In this document: positions 11,340 to 24,515 of the stretch, piece after piece
Numbering within the stretch: position 1 is the first letter of the stretch
Layout: each line of letters starts with the position of its first letter
From: Monoplex corrugatus
Taxonomy: Eukaryota; Mollusca; Gastropoda; Littorinimorpha; Ranellidae
Assembly (NCBI GenBank): GCA_030674185.1
Contig: JAPXFY010000026.1
Coordinates: 57,273,210 to 57,337,209, forward strand
Direction: 5' to 3'
DNA: 64,000 nt
Made by a program: the position numbers and the translations under genes
The notes under the pieces: generated by a model
What the model was told of the DNA's origin: nothing
Seen by the model: the letters and a program-made list of their open reading frames with translations, nothing else
The model's database searches: none

Positions 11340-11790
11340 TCTGTGTTACTTGAAGTGTGTAAAAACATGCAAATATTATATGCGCGTGTGTGTCAGTGTG
11401 TACACGTGTAACTCTTACGTGTTGGTGTCTTTCATGAGATGTCAGGTAGTCTTTGTAGCCGTTCACATCCATCCGTCACACACACAAACATACTTCACAC
11501 ACAGGCATGTATACACACTCTGACACAGAAGTGCATACATTCCAACACACAAGTATACAACAGGTACACACACTCCAAAACACAAGTAAATGGATCAGAT
11601 TATCAGAACACTCCCCACAGGAAATCTAGAAACAGCATTGCAAAAACATGATGGATTCTTATTTAGTACAGATTAAAAACAAAGCAAGTGACACAGAATA
11701 CATACATCAATGTTGGTAGGAGCAAAGGACGAATCAATGATATCATTACTCTGGACATTTGCCTAATCTTGGCACTAAGGACATTTGGTT
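11340..11790. other. No gene seen; scattered ACAC tracts
   Basis: Low-complexity CA-rich patches at 11,460-11,580, otherwise unique-looking. No exon signals recognised. Confidence 0.5.
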
Positions 11791-11794
11791 AGGG

Positions 11795-12770
11795 ACTCGC
11801 ACAGCAGGGGAAAACCAGGACAAGGCTATTGTTAGCCAACTCACCGACATTTGGTTTGTGGACTCGCACAGCACAAAAAGCCAGGACAAGCTATTTTCAG
11901 CTGACTCGCATGGCACAAAGCTATTCTTAGCTGACTCACACAACAGGGAAAAACCATGACAAGGCTATTTTCAGCTGATGCACATAGCAGGAGAAAACCA
12001 AGACAAGGCTATTTTCAGCTGACACACAGGGGAATTTAACAAGACAAGGCTATTTTCAGCTGACACACAGGGGAATTTAACCAAGACAAGGCTATTTTTA
12101 GCTGACACACAGAGGAAAACCAAGACAAGGCTATTTTTAGCTGACACACAGGGGAATTTAACCAAGACAAGGCTATTTTTAGCTGACACACAGGGGAATT
12201 TAACCAAGACAAGGCTATTTTTAGCTGACACACAGGGGAATTTAACCAAGACAAGGCTATTTTTAGCTGACACACAGGGGAATTTAACCAAGACAAGGCT
12301 ATTTTTAGCTGACACACAGGGGAATTTAACCAAGACAAGGCTATTTTTAGCTGACACACAGGGGAAAACCAAGACAAGGCTATTTTTAGCTGACACACAG
12401 GGGAATTAACCAAGACAAGGCTATTTTTAGCTGACACACAGGGAATTTAACCAAGACAAGGCTATTATTAGCTGACACACAGGGAATTTAACCAAGACAA
12501 GGCTAATTTTAGCTGACACACAGGGGAATTTAACCAAGACAAGGCTATTTATAGCTGACACACAGGGAATTAACCAAGACAAGGCTATTTTTAGCTGACA
12601 CACAGGGGAAAACCAAGACAGGCTATTTTTAGCTGACACACAGGGGAAATTTAACCAAGACAAGCTATTTTTAGCTGACACACAGGGAATTTAACCAAGA
12701 CAAGGCTATTTTTAAGACTGACACACAGAGGAAAACCAAGACAAGGCTATTTTAGCTGACTCACAGAACA
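11795..12770 (+). repeat. 42-bp minisatellite, about 23 copies
   Basis: Units of 42 bp with the core AACCAAGACAAGGCTATTTT and AGCTGACACACAGGGGAA. The first few units (11,795-12,000) are diverged, while those from 12,060 to 12,370 are nearly identical. A subset lacks the AATTT word. The 14-codon period leaves a minus-strand frame open, giving spurious leucine/valine-rich proteins. Confidence 0.97.
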
Positions 12771-12789
12771 TGTTTATTTGATTACAAAT

Positions 12790-13705
12790 GACCCACAGAA
12801 TAAACACATGACACACAAAGACCAATGAACACATGACCCACAGAATAAACACATGACACACAAGACCAATGTACACATGACACACAAAGACCAATGTACA
12901 CATGACACACAAGACCAATGTACACATGACACACAAAGACCAATGTACACATGACACACAAAGACCAATGTACACATGACACACAAAGACCAATGTACAC
13001 ATGACACACAAAGACCAATGTACACATGACACACAAAGACCAATGTACACATGACACACAAAGACCAATGTACACATGACACACAAGACCAATGTACACA
13101 TGACACACAAAGACCAATGTACACATGACACACAAAGACCAATGTACACATGACACACAAAGACCAATGTACACATGACACACAAGACCAATGTACACAT
13201 GACACACAAGACCAATGTACACATGACACACAAAGACCAATGTACACATGACACACAAGACCATATGCTACACATGACACACAAGACCAATGTACACATG
13301 ACACACAAGACCAATGTACACATGACACTAAAAGACCAATGTACACATGACACACAAAGACCAATGTACACATGACACACAAGACCAATGTACACATGAC
13401 ACACAAAGACCAATGTACACATGACACACAAAGACCAATGTACACATGACACACAAAGACCAATGTACACATGACACAAGACCAATGTACACATGACACA
13501 CAAAGACCAATGTACACATGAACACAAAGACCAATGTGCACATGACACACAAAGACCAATGTACACATGACACACAGGACCAATGTACACATGACACACA
13601 AGACTGATGTACACATGACATAAAAGACCAATGTACACATGACATGCAAGACCAATGTACACACGACATACAAGACCAATGTACACATGACATACAACAC
13701 TTGTA
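12790..13705 (+). repeat. 25-bp minisatellite, about 36 copies
   Basis: Units ACACATGACACACAAAGACC plus AATGT, with frequent 24-bp variants lacking one A (CAAGACC). Diverged at the right end from 13,600. The minus-strand open frames of up to 393 residues (repeating CVMCTLV/CHVYIGL) are artefacts. Confidence 0.97.
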
Positions 13706-13959
13706 CATATGACACATAATTAAAAGGTAGTTGTACCTCAATATGCTGATCTCTATGACACATAATGTGAAACCTTAACAAGGTACATTCAGGAACACAC
13801 TTTTCATGAGTACCACTACCATAAACTGCATAATACAGATCATCATTACTGTCTCCAACTGTTTCCCCAGTCACCATCATCATTAGTATCTGTCTGTCTG
13901 TCTCCGTTCCACCACTCATGATCATCATCTCCAGCACCCTATCAACCAACTGCAAAAAC

Positions 13960-14024
13960 TTAACCCTTTGACCCCCTCACCCTATCCACACACTTCTTGC
14001 AGGGTGAGGGAGTCAAAGGGTTAA
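13960..14024. repeat. TTAA-ended inverted repeat
   Basis: The arms 13,960-13,983 and 14,001-14,024 are reverse complements over 24 bases with one mismatch, separated by a 17-base loop. Both start TTAACCCTTTGAC. A third, single arm (AGTCAAAGGGTTA) is at 14,081-14,093. The termini resemble those of the TTAA-flanked elements at 58.5 and 62.1 kb, so this may be a collapsed miniature piggyBac-type element. Confidence 0.6.
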
Positions 14025-14029
14025 ATTTC

Positions 14030-14900
14030 GTTTTGCTAGCATGGTTGACAAAGCAGGATGCTGGTGAACAGGGAGCAGAAGTCAAAGGGTTATGATCTCC
14101 ATCTGTCTGTTCCACTTATCACAGTCATCATTCAGATCTCTCTCTGTTCCACTAATTATGATCATCATCTAACATCTCTCTCTCTGTCCTTGTTACACCA
14201 ATCAGTCATCATGTGGATAATATTTTAGCACTTTTCTTTTTCTTTCTTGAAGATCACACACACTCTCAACTCAAAGGAGTCACAATCAAAGGGGTGCCAT
14301 TTTTCACTTGAATCACACAATTTTGACCAAAAATGTAAAAAAAAAATCAACCACAAACAGCAAGACATGAAACACACCATTGAAAATATAAGAAAACCGA
14401 CTTTAAATAATTAATGACATTTACACTACAGTGACTTTTCAATACAGCTTCCTTACAGTGACTTTTCAATACAGCTTCCTTACAGTGACTTCAATACAGC
14501 TTCCTTACAGTGACTTCAATACAGCTTCCTTGCAGTAAGCAATCCAAAAAGGTATGCATAGGACAAAAACTACAAACTTTCCAAACACACTGTAATTCAT
14601 TTCCATAACGTAATCCATCCTTCCACACATGTTCAGCACCACATGTATTTAATCTTTCTGCTCCACTGGAAACACTGGTTATTGGAAAACAATATAAAAA
14701 GAACTCGGTCACAAATCCACACTATACTGTAAATATTTCTGCCTGTAATTCACTATGCTGAATCACAAGTGACTCTGGGAGCTCAGTTACATTGTGTCAA
14801 TTCACTTTGCATAAAGATGACATTATAATGACAGAATAATAGTGGAAGGGAAAGAATTTCTACACAACTATCTGAAGGTCCCAAGAACACTGATTAAACT
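14030..14900. other. No gene seen; small repeat of ATACAGCTTCCTTACAGTGAC
   Basis: At 14,430-14,535 a 24-29 bp unit with the core CAATACAGCTTCCTTACAG is repeated four times. The rest is unique-looking AT-rich sequence with short ACAC and TC tracts. Confidence 0.5.
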
Positions 14901-15007
14901 TGCTTTGATTACACACACACACACACACCCCACAAAATCAACAAAATCCGTCATCACGCTCTCAAGTGAAAATGACAGTCTCAGAAACCTGTATCCAACA
15001 AAACTCC

Positions 15008-15010
15008 ACA

Positions 15011-15088
<78 letters not shown>
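15008..15088. repeat. (TC)n(AC)n microsatellite
   Basis: A compound TC then AC dinucleotide run. Confidence 0.95.
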
Positions 15089-15090
<2 letters not shown>

Positions 15091-15249
15091 CTATCTCAAC
15101 ACAATGTCATCTTGATAGTGTTTTACAATCTAAGTTGATGCATGATCCACATTTTTCTGAATGCTTACAACTGTGCGGACATCAACACATGAACCAACAC
15201 ACCCTACGTTATGACAACAGACCGGCCTGCAGTCTTCTTCGTTAGGTTG

Positions 15250-15520
15250 CCCTCCAAACTGTCCCATTTTGCCCACGTCCATTTTAGGCTCATTCCAGTA
15301 GAAGTCCCATTTTTCAAATCTTTTGGACCATTCCATTCACTGAAGGCCATGTTCCATTTTTCACATCTGACACTTTCGTCTTTTGATCCATGCATGGTAA
15401 CGTCCCATCTTTTGCAGAGTTCTTGAAGGTGTCCCACTTCTTAATCAACTAAACTCTTCAGGGTGCCCATTTTGATCAGCAGAACTTGTCAAGATGTCCC
15501 ATTTTTACATCAATTTTCAA
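15250..15520 (+). repeat. Degenerate repeat with TCCCATTTT core
   Basis: The word TCCCATTTT or TTCCATTTTT recurs eight or so times at 25-45 bp spacing. This looks like an old, decayed tandem array. No coding feature is supported. Confidence 0.5.
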
Positions 15521-15574
15521 GACATTCCAGTTTATTTTTTATATCACGAACCTGACAGAAATCCCACCACACAA

Positions 15575-16590
15575 TTTCCCATGCTGAGAAAGAACCCCCC
15601 ACCACACACACACACATTTCCCATGCTGAGAAAGAACCCCCCACCACACACACACATTTCTCGTGCTGAGAAAGAATCGCAACATGCACATATTTCCCAG
15701 ACTGAGAATCAACACCACAGGCAGCTTATTTCCATTGCAGAGAAAGAACCTACCCACCATATACACAATTTTTATAACTAAGAACCCCCACCACACAGAC
15801 ATTTCTCATGCTGAGAAAGACCCTCCCCCCTCATTTCCCACACTGAGGGAAAGCACCTTCCGAACATGCATTTCCCATATCATGAGAGAACCCCACAACA
15901 TAGATATTTCCTATGCTTAGAGAGAACCCCACCACACATATATCCCATGTTGAGTTCTGTGTTCAAACCCCACCACACGCATAATTCTTATGCTGAGTTC
16001 AAACCCAACCACACACATAATTCTTATGCTGAGTTCAAACCCACCACAGCATACTTCCTACGCTCAGAGAGAACCCCACTATACACATATTTCTTATGCC
16101 GAGTTGAAACCCTACCACAATATACTTCCTACGCTCAGAGAACCTCACCATACACATATTTCCAATGCTGAGACAGAACTCCACCATAATATACTCCCTA
16201 CGCTCAGACAGAACCTCACCAAACACGTATTTCCTATGCTGAGGCAGAACCCCACCACAACACACTTCCAATGCTGAGACAGAACCTCACCACAACATAC
16301 TTCCTATGCTGAGAAAGAACCCCACCACAACATGCTTCCTATGCTGGGAAAGAACCCCACCACAACATGCTTCCTATGCTGGGAAAGAACCCCACCACAA
16401 CATACTTCCTATGCTGGGAAAGAACCCCACCACAACATGCTTCCTATGCTGGGAAAGAACCCCACCACAACATGCTTCCTATGCTGGGAAAGAACCCCAC
16501 CACAACATGCTTCCTATGCTGGGAAAGAACCCACCACAACATGCTTCCTATGCTGGGAAAGAACCCCACAAACATTTCTCATATACTGGT
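15575..16590 (+). repeat. 35-bp minisatellite, about 29 copies
   Basis: Units of 35 bp with ATGCTGGGAAAGAACCCCAC and CACAACATGCTTCCT words. Copies are perfect from about 16,300 to 16,560 and increasingly diverged to the left (15,575-16,200). It lies just downstream of the stop codon of the minus-strand Pro/Gln-rich gene, so it could be within its 3' untranslated region or beyond it. Confidence 0.96.
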
Positions 16591-16794
16591 AAGTCAGTAT
16601 CTGAGGTGATGGTGTCCAGCTTGCTGTACAAAGGTCTGTAATTTACGACCTTGACCTGTGGTGCAGTAGTCAGTGGAGTCTGTGAGGGGTGACCTTGGTT
16701 GTGTTAAGTGGTCACTGGGGTCATCAGTAAATTGTGTTAAGAGGTCAATCAAGGGGGTCATCTGTGAAGAATGACCTTGACCTGTACCAAACGA

Positions 16795-16881
16795 TCAGTG
16801 GGGGTCAGTCTGTCGTTGCAGTCGCTGTTGTTCCAGTAGGCGTTCCAGAGGTGTCATGGCCGCCGCTTCCATCCACAGAGA
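16795..16881 (-). CDS. Terminal coding exon of the Pro/Gln-rich gene (exon 10 here)
   Basis: On the minus strand a good acceptor, GCTCTGTTTTCAG|TC, is followed by 28 codons and a TGA at 16,797-16,795. The peptide begins SLWMEAAAMTPLERLLEQQR and ends LQRQTDPH, a probable short helix. It is in phase 0, matching the phase-0 end of the exon at 23,319-23,167. A second frame (SVDGSGGHDTSG...) is also open to a stop, but it would need a different incoming phase. The exon is flanked on its 5' side by a 2.3-kb CA-rich array and on its 3' side by the 35-bp minisatellite. I infer that it ends the gene because no further phase-compatible exon was seen to the left. Confidence 0.6.
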   Translation of the reverse strand, partial: SLWMEAAAMTPLERLLEQQRLQRQTDPH

Positions 16882-16899
16882 CTGAAAACAGAGCAACAC

Positions 16900-19142
16900 A
16901 CATCAGGTTACTCGTGCACACACACATATTCACAAATGCAGACAAACACGCACACACATATAAACACATGTGTACACATACACATCAGGTGGTTCCAACA
17001 CACACACACATACACATAAACAGATATATCAAATAATCCACACATAAATACACATGCAGACATACACACACACATCAGATGGTTCACACACACACACATG
17101 CGCGCGCACACACACATGCACAAACACATCAGGTGATTCACAAGTGCGCGCACACACACGCACACACAGACATCCACACACACATCAGGTGATTTACACA
17201 CACACATACATACACACACACACAGACACACACACATGTAGACATACACACACACATGTAGACATACACACATGTAGACATACACACACATGTAGACATA
17301 CACACATGTACACACACATGTAGACATACACACATGTAGACATACACACATGTCACACACACATGTAGACATACACACACACATGTAGACATACACACAT
17401 GTACACACACATGTAGACATACACACATGTAGACACACACACAATGTACACACACATGTAGACATACACACACACAATGTAGACATACACACATGTACAC
17501 ACACATGTAGACATACACACATGTAGACATACACACATGTACACACACATGTAGACATACACACATACATGTAGACATACACACATGTACACACACATGT
17601 ACACACACACACACATGTAGACATACACACATGTACACACACATGTAGACATACACACATACATGTAGACATACACACATGTACACACACATGTAGACAT
17701 ACACACATACATGTAGACATACACACATGTAGACATACACACATACATGTAGACATACACACATGTAGACATACACACATACATGTAGACACACATACAT
17801 GTAGACATACACACATACATGTAGATACACATACATGTAGACATACACACATACATGTAGATACATACACATGTAGACATACACACATACATGTAGATAC
17901 ACACACATGTAGACATACACACATACATGTAGATACACTACACACATGTAGACATACACACATGTACACACACACACACACATGTAGACATACACACATG
18001 TACATCACACACACACACACATGTAGACATACACACATACATGTAGATACACACACATGTAGACATACACACATGTACACACACACACACACATGTAGAC
18101 ATACACACATACATGTAGATACATACACACATGTAGACATACACACATGTACACACACACACACACACATGTAGACATACACACATACATGTAGATACAC
18201 ACACATGTAGACATACACACATGTACACACACATGTAGACATACACACATACATGTAGATACACACACATGTAGACATACACACATGTACACACACATGT
18301 ACACACACACACACATACATGTAGATACACACACATGTAGACATACACACATGTACACACACATACACACACATGTAGACATACACACATACATGTAGAT
18401 ACACACACATGCAGACATACACACATGTACACACACATACACACACATGTAGACATACACACATACATGTAGATACACACACACATGTAGACATACACAC
18501 ATGTACACCACACATACACACACATGTAGACATACACACATACATGTAGATACATACACATGTAGACATACACACATGTACACACACACACACACACATG
18601 TAGACATACACACATACATGTAGATACATACACATATGTAGACATTCACACATGAATCAACTGATTCTCATACAAACACATGCAGACACACAAACACACA
18701 CAGATATGAACACATCAGGTGATTCACAAACACACACATGTAGATATTCACTTACACACACACATATCAGGTGATTAACACACATACACACACATGTAGA
18801 CATACACACACACACACACATATCAGGTGATTAACACACATACACACACATGTAGACATACACACACACACACAATATCAGGTGATTAACACACATACAC
18901 ACACATGTAGACATACACACACACAAAACACACACACATCAGGTGATTAACACACATACACACACATGTAGACATACACACACACACACACACATCAGGT
19001 GATTAACACACATACACACACATGTAGACATACACACACACACATCAGGTGAATCACACACACACACACATATCAGGTGATTAACACACATACACACACA
19101 TGTAGACATACACACACACACACATCAGGTGATTCACACACA

Positions 19143-19195
<53 letters not shown>

Positions 19196-19232
19196 TATCA
19201 GGTGACACACACACACACACACACAAAGAGAA
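16900..19232. repeat. CA-rich compound array with CATGTAGACATACACAC words
   Basis: About 2.3 kb of interleaved CA dinucleotides and the words CATGTAGACATACACAC, GTACACACACATG and ATACATGTAGATAC. From 18,700 to 19,200 a longer unit of about 50-75 bp appears, with TCAGGTGATTAACACACATA. On the minus strand the frames are open for up to 581 codons (Cys-Val/Met-rich); these are not proteins. It occupies the 3' half of the last intron of the minus-strand gene. Confidence 0.96.
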
Positions 19233-19234
19233 AA

Positions 19235-19714
19235 TGAAAAAGCAGAACATGCTATTATATACATTCTGCACACAGGCATAGGTCATTAGCTGCAGTTTAA
19301 CCTCTCTTTGCAGAAACTGAGTCTACAAAGGAGTTGCTCTGTTTTACTTGACAGACACACAGTGTTTGATCTCTCCACCAAGGTAAAGCTGCGCTCTTCT
19401 CGTGTCTTGAATGAAAGGTTGTGAGCTTCTACAAACAGTTGTTTGCTAGTCTTTTCAACAGTTCTAAGATCTTTTGTTGCTCATTTTCATTTGTTTCCTT
19501 TTTCCCCCTTCTTCTATGTTAGTACCTCTGTCTGTTTGTGTCAGTGTTGTTTTTCAAGGTACCTGTTGTACCGTCCACAAACATTACCACCAGACACCAA
19601 CAGTTTCTTGCTCACTTCCACCTGCACAACTCTCTACATCTTGGATGTGATCCAGAACAACACGTCTGACTAGCTGGACAGTTTTGCTGAAGTAGTCAGT
19701 TACCACCTCCTTGT
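19235..19714. other. Unassigned sequence left of the 71-bp array
   Basis: No exon with acceptable splice sites was recognised. On the minus strand, 19,560-19,680 is partly open with a tryptophan-containing segment (DVLFWITSKM) interrupted by stops, perhaps an old transposase remnant. I cannot support more. Confidence 0.35.
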
Positions 19715-19721
19715 AGTACAA

Positions 19722-21985
19722 AATCCCTCTTTCAATACTTGCTTGGTCATATGAGTGGAAAGAGGAGCTTCCCTATCACTATCACTATACAAAATCCCTC
19801 TTTCAATACTTGCTTGGTCATATGAGTGGAAAGAGGAGCTTCCCTATCACTATCACTATACAAAATCCCTCTTTCAATACTTACTTGGTCATATGAGTGG
19901 AAAGAGGAGCTTCCCTATCACTATCACTATGCAAAATCCCTCTTTCAATACTTGCTTGGTCATATGAGTGGAAAGAGGAGCTTCCCTATCACTATCACTA
20001 TGCAAAATCCCTCTTTCAATACTTGCTTGGTCATATGAGTGGAAAGAGGAGCTTCCCTATCAGTATCACTATGCAAAATCCCTCTTTCAATACTTGCTTG
20101 GTCATATGAGTGGAAAGAGGAGCTTCCCTATCACTATCACTATGCAAAATCCCTCTTTCAATACTTACTTGGTCATATGAATGGAAAGAGGAGCTTCCCT
20201 ATCACTATCACTATACAAAATCCCTCTTTCAATACTTACTTGGTCATATGAGTGGAAAGAGGAGCTTCCCTATCACTATCACTATACAAAATCCCTCTTT
20301 CAATACTTGCTTGGTCATATGAGTGGAAAGAGGAGCTTCCCTATCACTATCACTATACAAAATCCCTCTTTCAATACTTGCTTGGTCATATGAGTGGAAA
20401 GAGGAGCTTCCCTATCACTATCACTATACAAAATCCCTCTTTCAATACTTGCTTGGTCATATGAGTGGAAAGAGGAGCTTCCCTATCACTATCACTATAC
20501 AAAATCCCTCTTTCAATACTTGCTTGGTCATATGAGTGGAAAGAGGAGCTTCCCTATCACTATCACTATACAAAATCCCTCTTTCAATACTTGCTTGGTC
20601 ATATGAGTGGAAAGAGGAGCTTCCCTATCACTATCACTATACAAAATCCCTCTTTCAATACTTGCTTGGTCATATGAGTGGAAAGAGGAGCTTCCCTATC
20701 ACTATCACTATACAAAATCCCTCTTTCAATACTTGCTTGGTCATATGAGTGGAAAGAGGAGCTTCCCTATCACTATCACTATACAAAATCCCTCTTTCAA
20801 TACTTGCTTGGTCATATGAGTGGAAAGAGGAGCTTCCCTATCACTATCACTATACAAAATCCCTCTTTCAATACTTACTTGGTCATATGAGTGGAAAGAG
20901 GAGCTTCCCTATCAGTATCACTATGCAAAATCCCTCTTTCAATACTTACTTGGTCATATGAGTGGAAAGAGGAGCTTCCCTATCACTATCACTATACAAA
21001 ATCCCTCTTTCAATACTTGCTTGGTCATATGAGTGGAAAGAGGAGCTTCCCTATCAGTATCACTATGCAAAATCCCTCTTTCAATACTTACTTGGTCATA
21101 TGAGTGGAAAGAGGAGCTTCCCTATCAGTATCACTATGCAAAATCCCTCTTTCAATACTTGCTTGGTCATATGAGTGGAAAGAGGAGCTTCCCTATCACT
21201 ATCACTATGCAAAATCCCTCTTTCAATACTTACTTGGTCATATGAGTGGAAAGAGGAGCTTCCCTATCAGTATCACTATGCAAAATCCCTCTTTCAATAC
21301 TTGCTTGGTCATATGAGTGGAAAGAGGAGCTTCCCTATCACTATCACTATACAAAATCCCTCTTTCAATACTTGCTTGGTCATATGAGTGGAAAGAGGAG
21401 CTTCCCTATCACTATCACTATACAAAATCCCTCTTTCAATACTTGCTTGGTCATATGAGTGGAAAGAGGAGCTTCCCTATCACTATCACTATACAAAATC
21501 CCTCTTTCAATACTTGCTTGGTCATATGAGTGGAAAGAGGAGCTTCCCTATCACTATCACTATACAAAATCCCTCTTTCAATACTTGCTTGGTCATATGA
21601 GTGGAAAGAGGAGCTTCCCTATCAGTATCACTATACAAAATCCCTCTTTCAATACTTACTTGGTCATATGAGTGGAAAGAGGAGCTTCCCTATCACTATC
21701 ACTATACAAAATCCCTCTTTCAATACTTGCTTGGTCATATGAGTGGAAAGAGGAGCTTCCCTATCAGTATCACTATGCAAAATCCCTCTTTCAATACTTA
21801 CTTGGTCATATGAGTGGAAAGAGGAGCTTCCCTATCAGTATCACTATGCAAAATCCCTCTTTCAATACTTACTTGGTCATATGAGTGGAAAGAGGAGCTT
21901 CCCTATCAGTATCACTATGCAAAATCCCTCTTTCAATACTTACTTGGTCATATGAGTGGAAAGAGGAGCTTCCCTATCAGTATGC
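19722..21985 (+). repeat. 71-bp minisatellite, about 32 copies
   Basis: Units of exactly 71 bp with the words AAATCCCTCTTTCAATACTT, GGTCATATGAGTGGAAAGAG and CTTCCCTATCACTATCAC. Length never drifts until the last unit, and only four or so sites vary (ATACAAA/ATGCAAA, CTTGCTTGG/CTTACTTGG, ATCACTATC/ATCAGTATC, ATGAGTG/ATGAATG). Every third unit gives the same 70-residue frame, producing a ladder of spurious overlapping proteins. The array ends in TATGCAAAATATC just before a TTAA terminus at 21,994. Confidence 0.98.
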
Positions 21986-21993
21986 AAAATATC

Positions 21994-22190
21994 TTAACCC
22001 TTTCTTGGCCAGCTAGAATACTGTGGAACCAGTGATGTCATTTCTGACTTGAAGGGTCAAACTGAGTGGGCAGACTGGTCCAGCAAGGCTTGATAATCTT
22101 GTAGAGCATCACCTGCCACATCGAGCTGCAGTTTGTTGTTGTCAACAAAAGACTTCTGCAGTCTTGTTAATTTTTCTTGTTATAGTCTTC
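21994..22190. other. One end of a TTAA-type element
   Basis: TTAACCCTTTCTTGGCCAGC at 21,994 resembles the termini at 58,530, 59,724, 62,061 and 62,380. The matching opposite end was not found. On the minus strand 22,055-22,190 has a 40-codon open stretch ending in a stop, of unknown meaning. Confidence 0.35.
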
Positions 22191-22642
22191 ATAAGAGAGT
22201 CCTTGAATGTTATATAGAACCAATACTGTTGTACGGATGCGAGACGTGGACAGTCAGCAAGCAAAGCCAGAGCGAGATTGAGGCAGCCGAGATGTGGTTT
22301 CTAAGAAGAATGTTGAGAGTTCCATGGACAGCAAAGAAAACAAACGAGACAGTCTTGATGGAGGCAGACACAAGTAGATCACTCATAAGGAAGATTAGGA
22401 AAAGACAGGCAACATTTATAGGCCATTTTATGAGGAAGTGGGATTTGGAGCACCTGGTCACAATGGGAAAGCTGGAGGGAAAGAGAGCACCAGGTAGACC
22501 CCTGGGAGAGAATGCTGGACAGACTTGCAGAGTGGCTGGGGACAAGGAGGGTGGGGAAGATGCTAGGGGCAATGAGAGATAGAGAAGGATGGAAGTCCAT
22601 GGTCGCCAACGCCATGCGGCAGGGCACCTGATAATGATGATG
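22191..22642 (+). mobile_element. LINE-A, 5'-truncated, with 9-bp target duplication
   Basis: The 3' end of LINE-A: LECYIEPILLYGCETWTV, then EIEAAEMWFLRRMLRVPWTA, then TFIGHFMRKWDLEHLV and GKLEGKRAPGRP. One frameshift occurs near GRPLGENAG. The 3' end is GCCATGCGGCAGGGCACCTG followed by ATAATGATGATG. The nonamer ATAGTCTTC is present at 22,182-22,190 and again at 22,643-22,651, directly flanking the copy, which is the mark of target-primed reverse transcription. The copy has no catalytic residues. Confidence 0.9.
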
Positions 22643-22651
22643 ATAGTCTTC

Positions 22652-23160
22652 GTCACTCATTTGTTGTAGGTCTAAGCAGAGAAAATTCCTGACAATGGAG
22701 CCTTTAGTGGTGTCTTTCCTTTAGCAAAGGTTTGTACAAGTGACCAGAAAATTCCCACAGTCACTTTGAAACTAGTGGCCATTTGATCACTGACAGAACC
22801 TACAAGCACTCAGAGCGCTGAATAAGGATCAGACTTGAAAATACAAGGACCTGTGGTCAAATCCAAAGACCTACAAGGCCTTGTGCGCTCCCACCTCAAA
22901 TCCCCAAACCTACAAGCACCTGCAAGGACTTTGCAAACCCTGTAAAAGAAAAAGTTAATGCATGAAAAAAATTTCCACTTCTGTCTGTCCTCTTCTTTGG
23001 TCATCCTTCTTCATCCCAACTTGGCATTAACCACATGTAAATCTTGACCTCTACACTACTGATTTCACTACGGCCTTTGCCATCTACCTCACTGACTTTA
23101 CTGTGAACCTTGACCTCCACATCACTTACTTCACTGTGAACTTTGACCTCTACACAAATG
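22652..23160. other. Intron sequence, no feature recognised
   Basis: This lies in the last intron of the minus-strand gene. A short threefold echo of ACCTACAAG(C/G)-type words at 22,850-22,935 is the only structure seen. Confidence 0.45.
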
Positions 23161-23166
23161 ACTTAC

Positions 23167-23319
23167 ATTTCCCATTGGTGGACCTTGACTTCTGGACCTC
23201 TGTTCATCATAACCTTGACCTTGCCCCATCCAGCCTTCACCTGGCACTGCTTTGTGTCGAGCAGAAAGGTCATGGAGGGATTCCATTCCCACCACTGGGG
23301 AGTTTCTCATGCTGCTGTC
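23167..23319 (-). CDS. Internal exon of the Pro/Gln-rich gene (exon 9 here)
   Basis: Minus strand: acceptor CACTGTCCTCTCAG|GAC, 51 codons, and a consensus donor GGAAAT|GTAAGT. Both ends are phase 0. The peptide begins DSSMRNSPVVGMESLHDLSA, includes GEGWMGQGQGY and ends SRSQGPPMGN. Its composition (Ser, Gly, Gln, Pro, Met) matches the other exons, and the strand and phase agree with the terminal exon. A gap in phase with the 28.0-kb exon suggests that one small exon between them is missing from this list. Confidence 0.65.
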
Positions 23320-23758
23320 CTGAGAGGACAGTGGTGATGATGCCATGCCTGCGCACATCAACATCAACACACACAACTCTACATCAAACATCCAACACAC
23401 ACACTCAACATCCAATATAAACAACATCTCAATGGCTAGTACCCTGTTTTTTAAAGACACCCAGCAACAGGGTTCAGTTGACATCTCATGTGGACAAAAA
23501 GCACAAACAAAACAAAAAAAAAAATAGAAAATAAATAATTGAAATGAATGTAAACGAACAAGGCATTAATAAAATTGGAAGAAATAAAAATTTAAAAAGT
23601 ATACCACACAACAATGATGAACATACAAATTGTCCACACATCATAGCATTCTCATACAACCAGGAAGGCAAAAATACAACAAACATAAAAAACAGGTGCA
23701 ATAAATAACAATGATTAAATAATAAAAATGTGTGAACACAATACAACAACTAATTAAC
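23320..23758. other. Intron, A-rich, no feature recognised
   Basis: CA and A-rich sequence. No element ends or exons were seen. Confidence 0.45.
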
Positions 23759-23759
23759 A

Positions 23760-24515
23760 TACACACACATGTGTGCACACACATACACACATTCATACAT
23801 ACACACATGTTGCCACACATACACACATTCATACATACACACTCATGTGGCACACAAATACAAAACATTCAACAACAAACAACCAAGTGTGCACACAAAA
23901 ATACACACATCATACATAACACACTGTGTGCACACACATACACACATTCATACATACACACTCATGTGTGCACACACATACACACATTCATACATACACA
24001 CTCATGTGTGCACACACATACACACATTCATACATACACACACATGTGTGCACACACATACACACATTCATACATACACACACATGTGTGCACACACATA
24101 CACACATTCATACATACACACACATGTGTGCACACACATACACACATTCATACATACACACACATGTGTGCACACACATACACACATTCATACATACACA
24201 CACATGTGTGCACACACATACACACATTCATACATACACACACATGTGTGCACACACATACACACATTCATACATACACACACATGTGTGCACACACATA
24301 CACACATTCATACATACACACACATGTGTGCACACACATACACACATTCATACATACACACACATGTGTGCACACACATACACACATTCATACATACACA
24401 CACATGTGTGCACACACATACACACATACACACACATGTGTGCACACACATACACACATTCATACATACACACTCATGTGTGCACACACATACACACATT
24501 CATACATACACACTC
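23760..24515 (+). repeat. 40-bp minisatellite, about 16 copies
   Basis: Units of 40 bp with CACACATTCATACATACACA and CACATGTGTGCACACACATA, perfect over most of 24,030-24,410 and diverged to the left. One unit near 24,420 is shortened. All frames read His/Thr-rich and are artefacts. Confidence 0.97.

Noticed and set aside
12712..13955. Minus-strand open frames of up to 393 codons rich in Cys, Val and His
   Set aside because: They are the translation of the 25-bp minisatellite. The period leaves all frames open and no start, splice or domain signal supports them.
16908..18653. A 581-codon Cys/Val/Met-rich frame
   Set aside because: It is a CA-repeat translation, open in three frames at once.
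19722..21985. CRISPR array
   Set aside because: The units are contiguous with no unique spacers, and the context is eukaryotic.
19755..22035. A ladder of overlapping 70-residue proteins
   Set aside because: It arises because each 71-bp unit carries ATGA, so a start and a stop recur every three units. No codon-level constraint is visible.
22055..22190. Short minus-strand coding end (…LQDYQALLDQSAHSV, stop)
   Set aside because: It has an attractive composition, but no valid acceptor and no phase match to neighbouring exons, and a TTAA-element end overlaps it.
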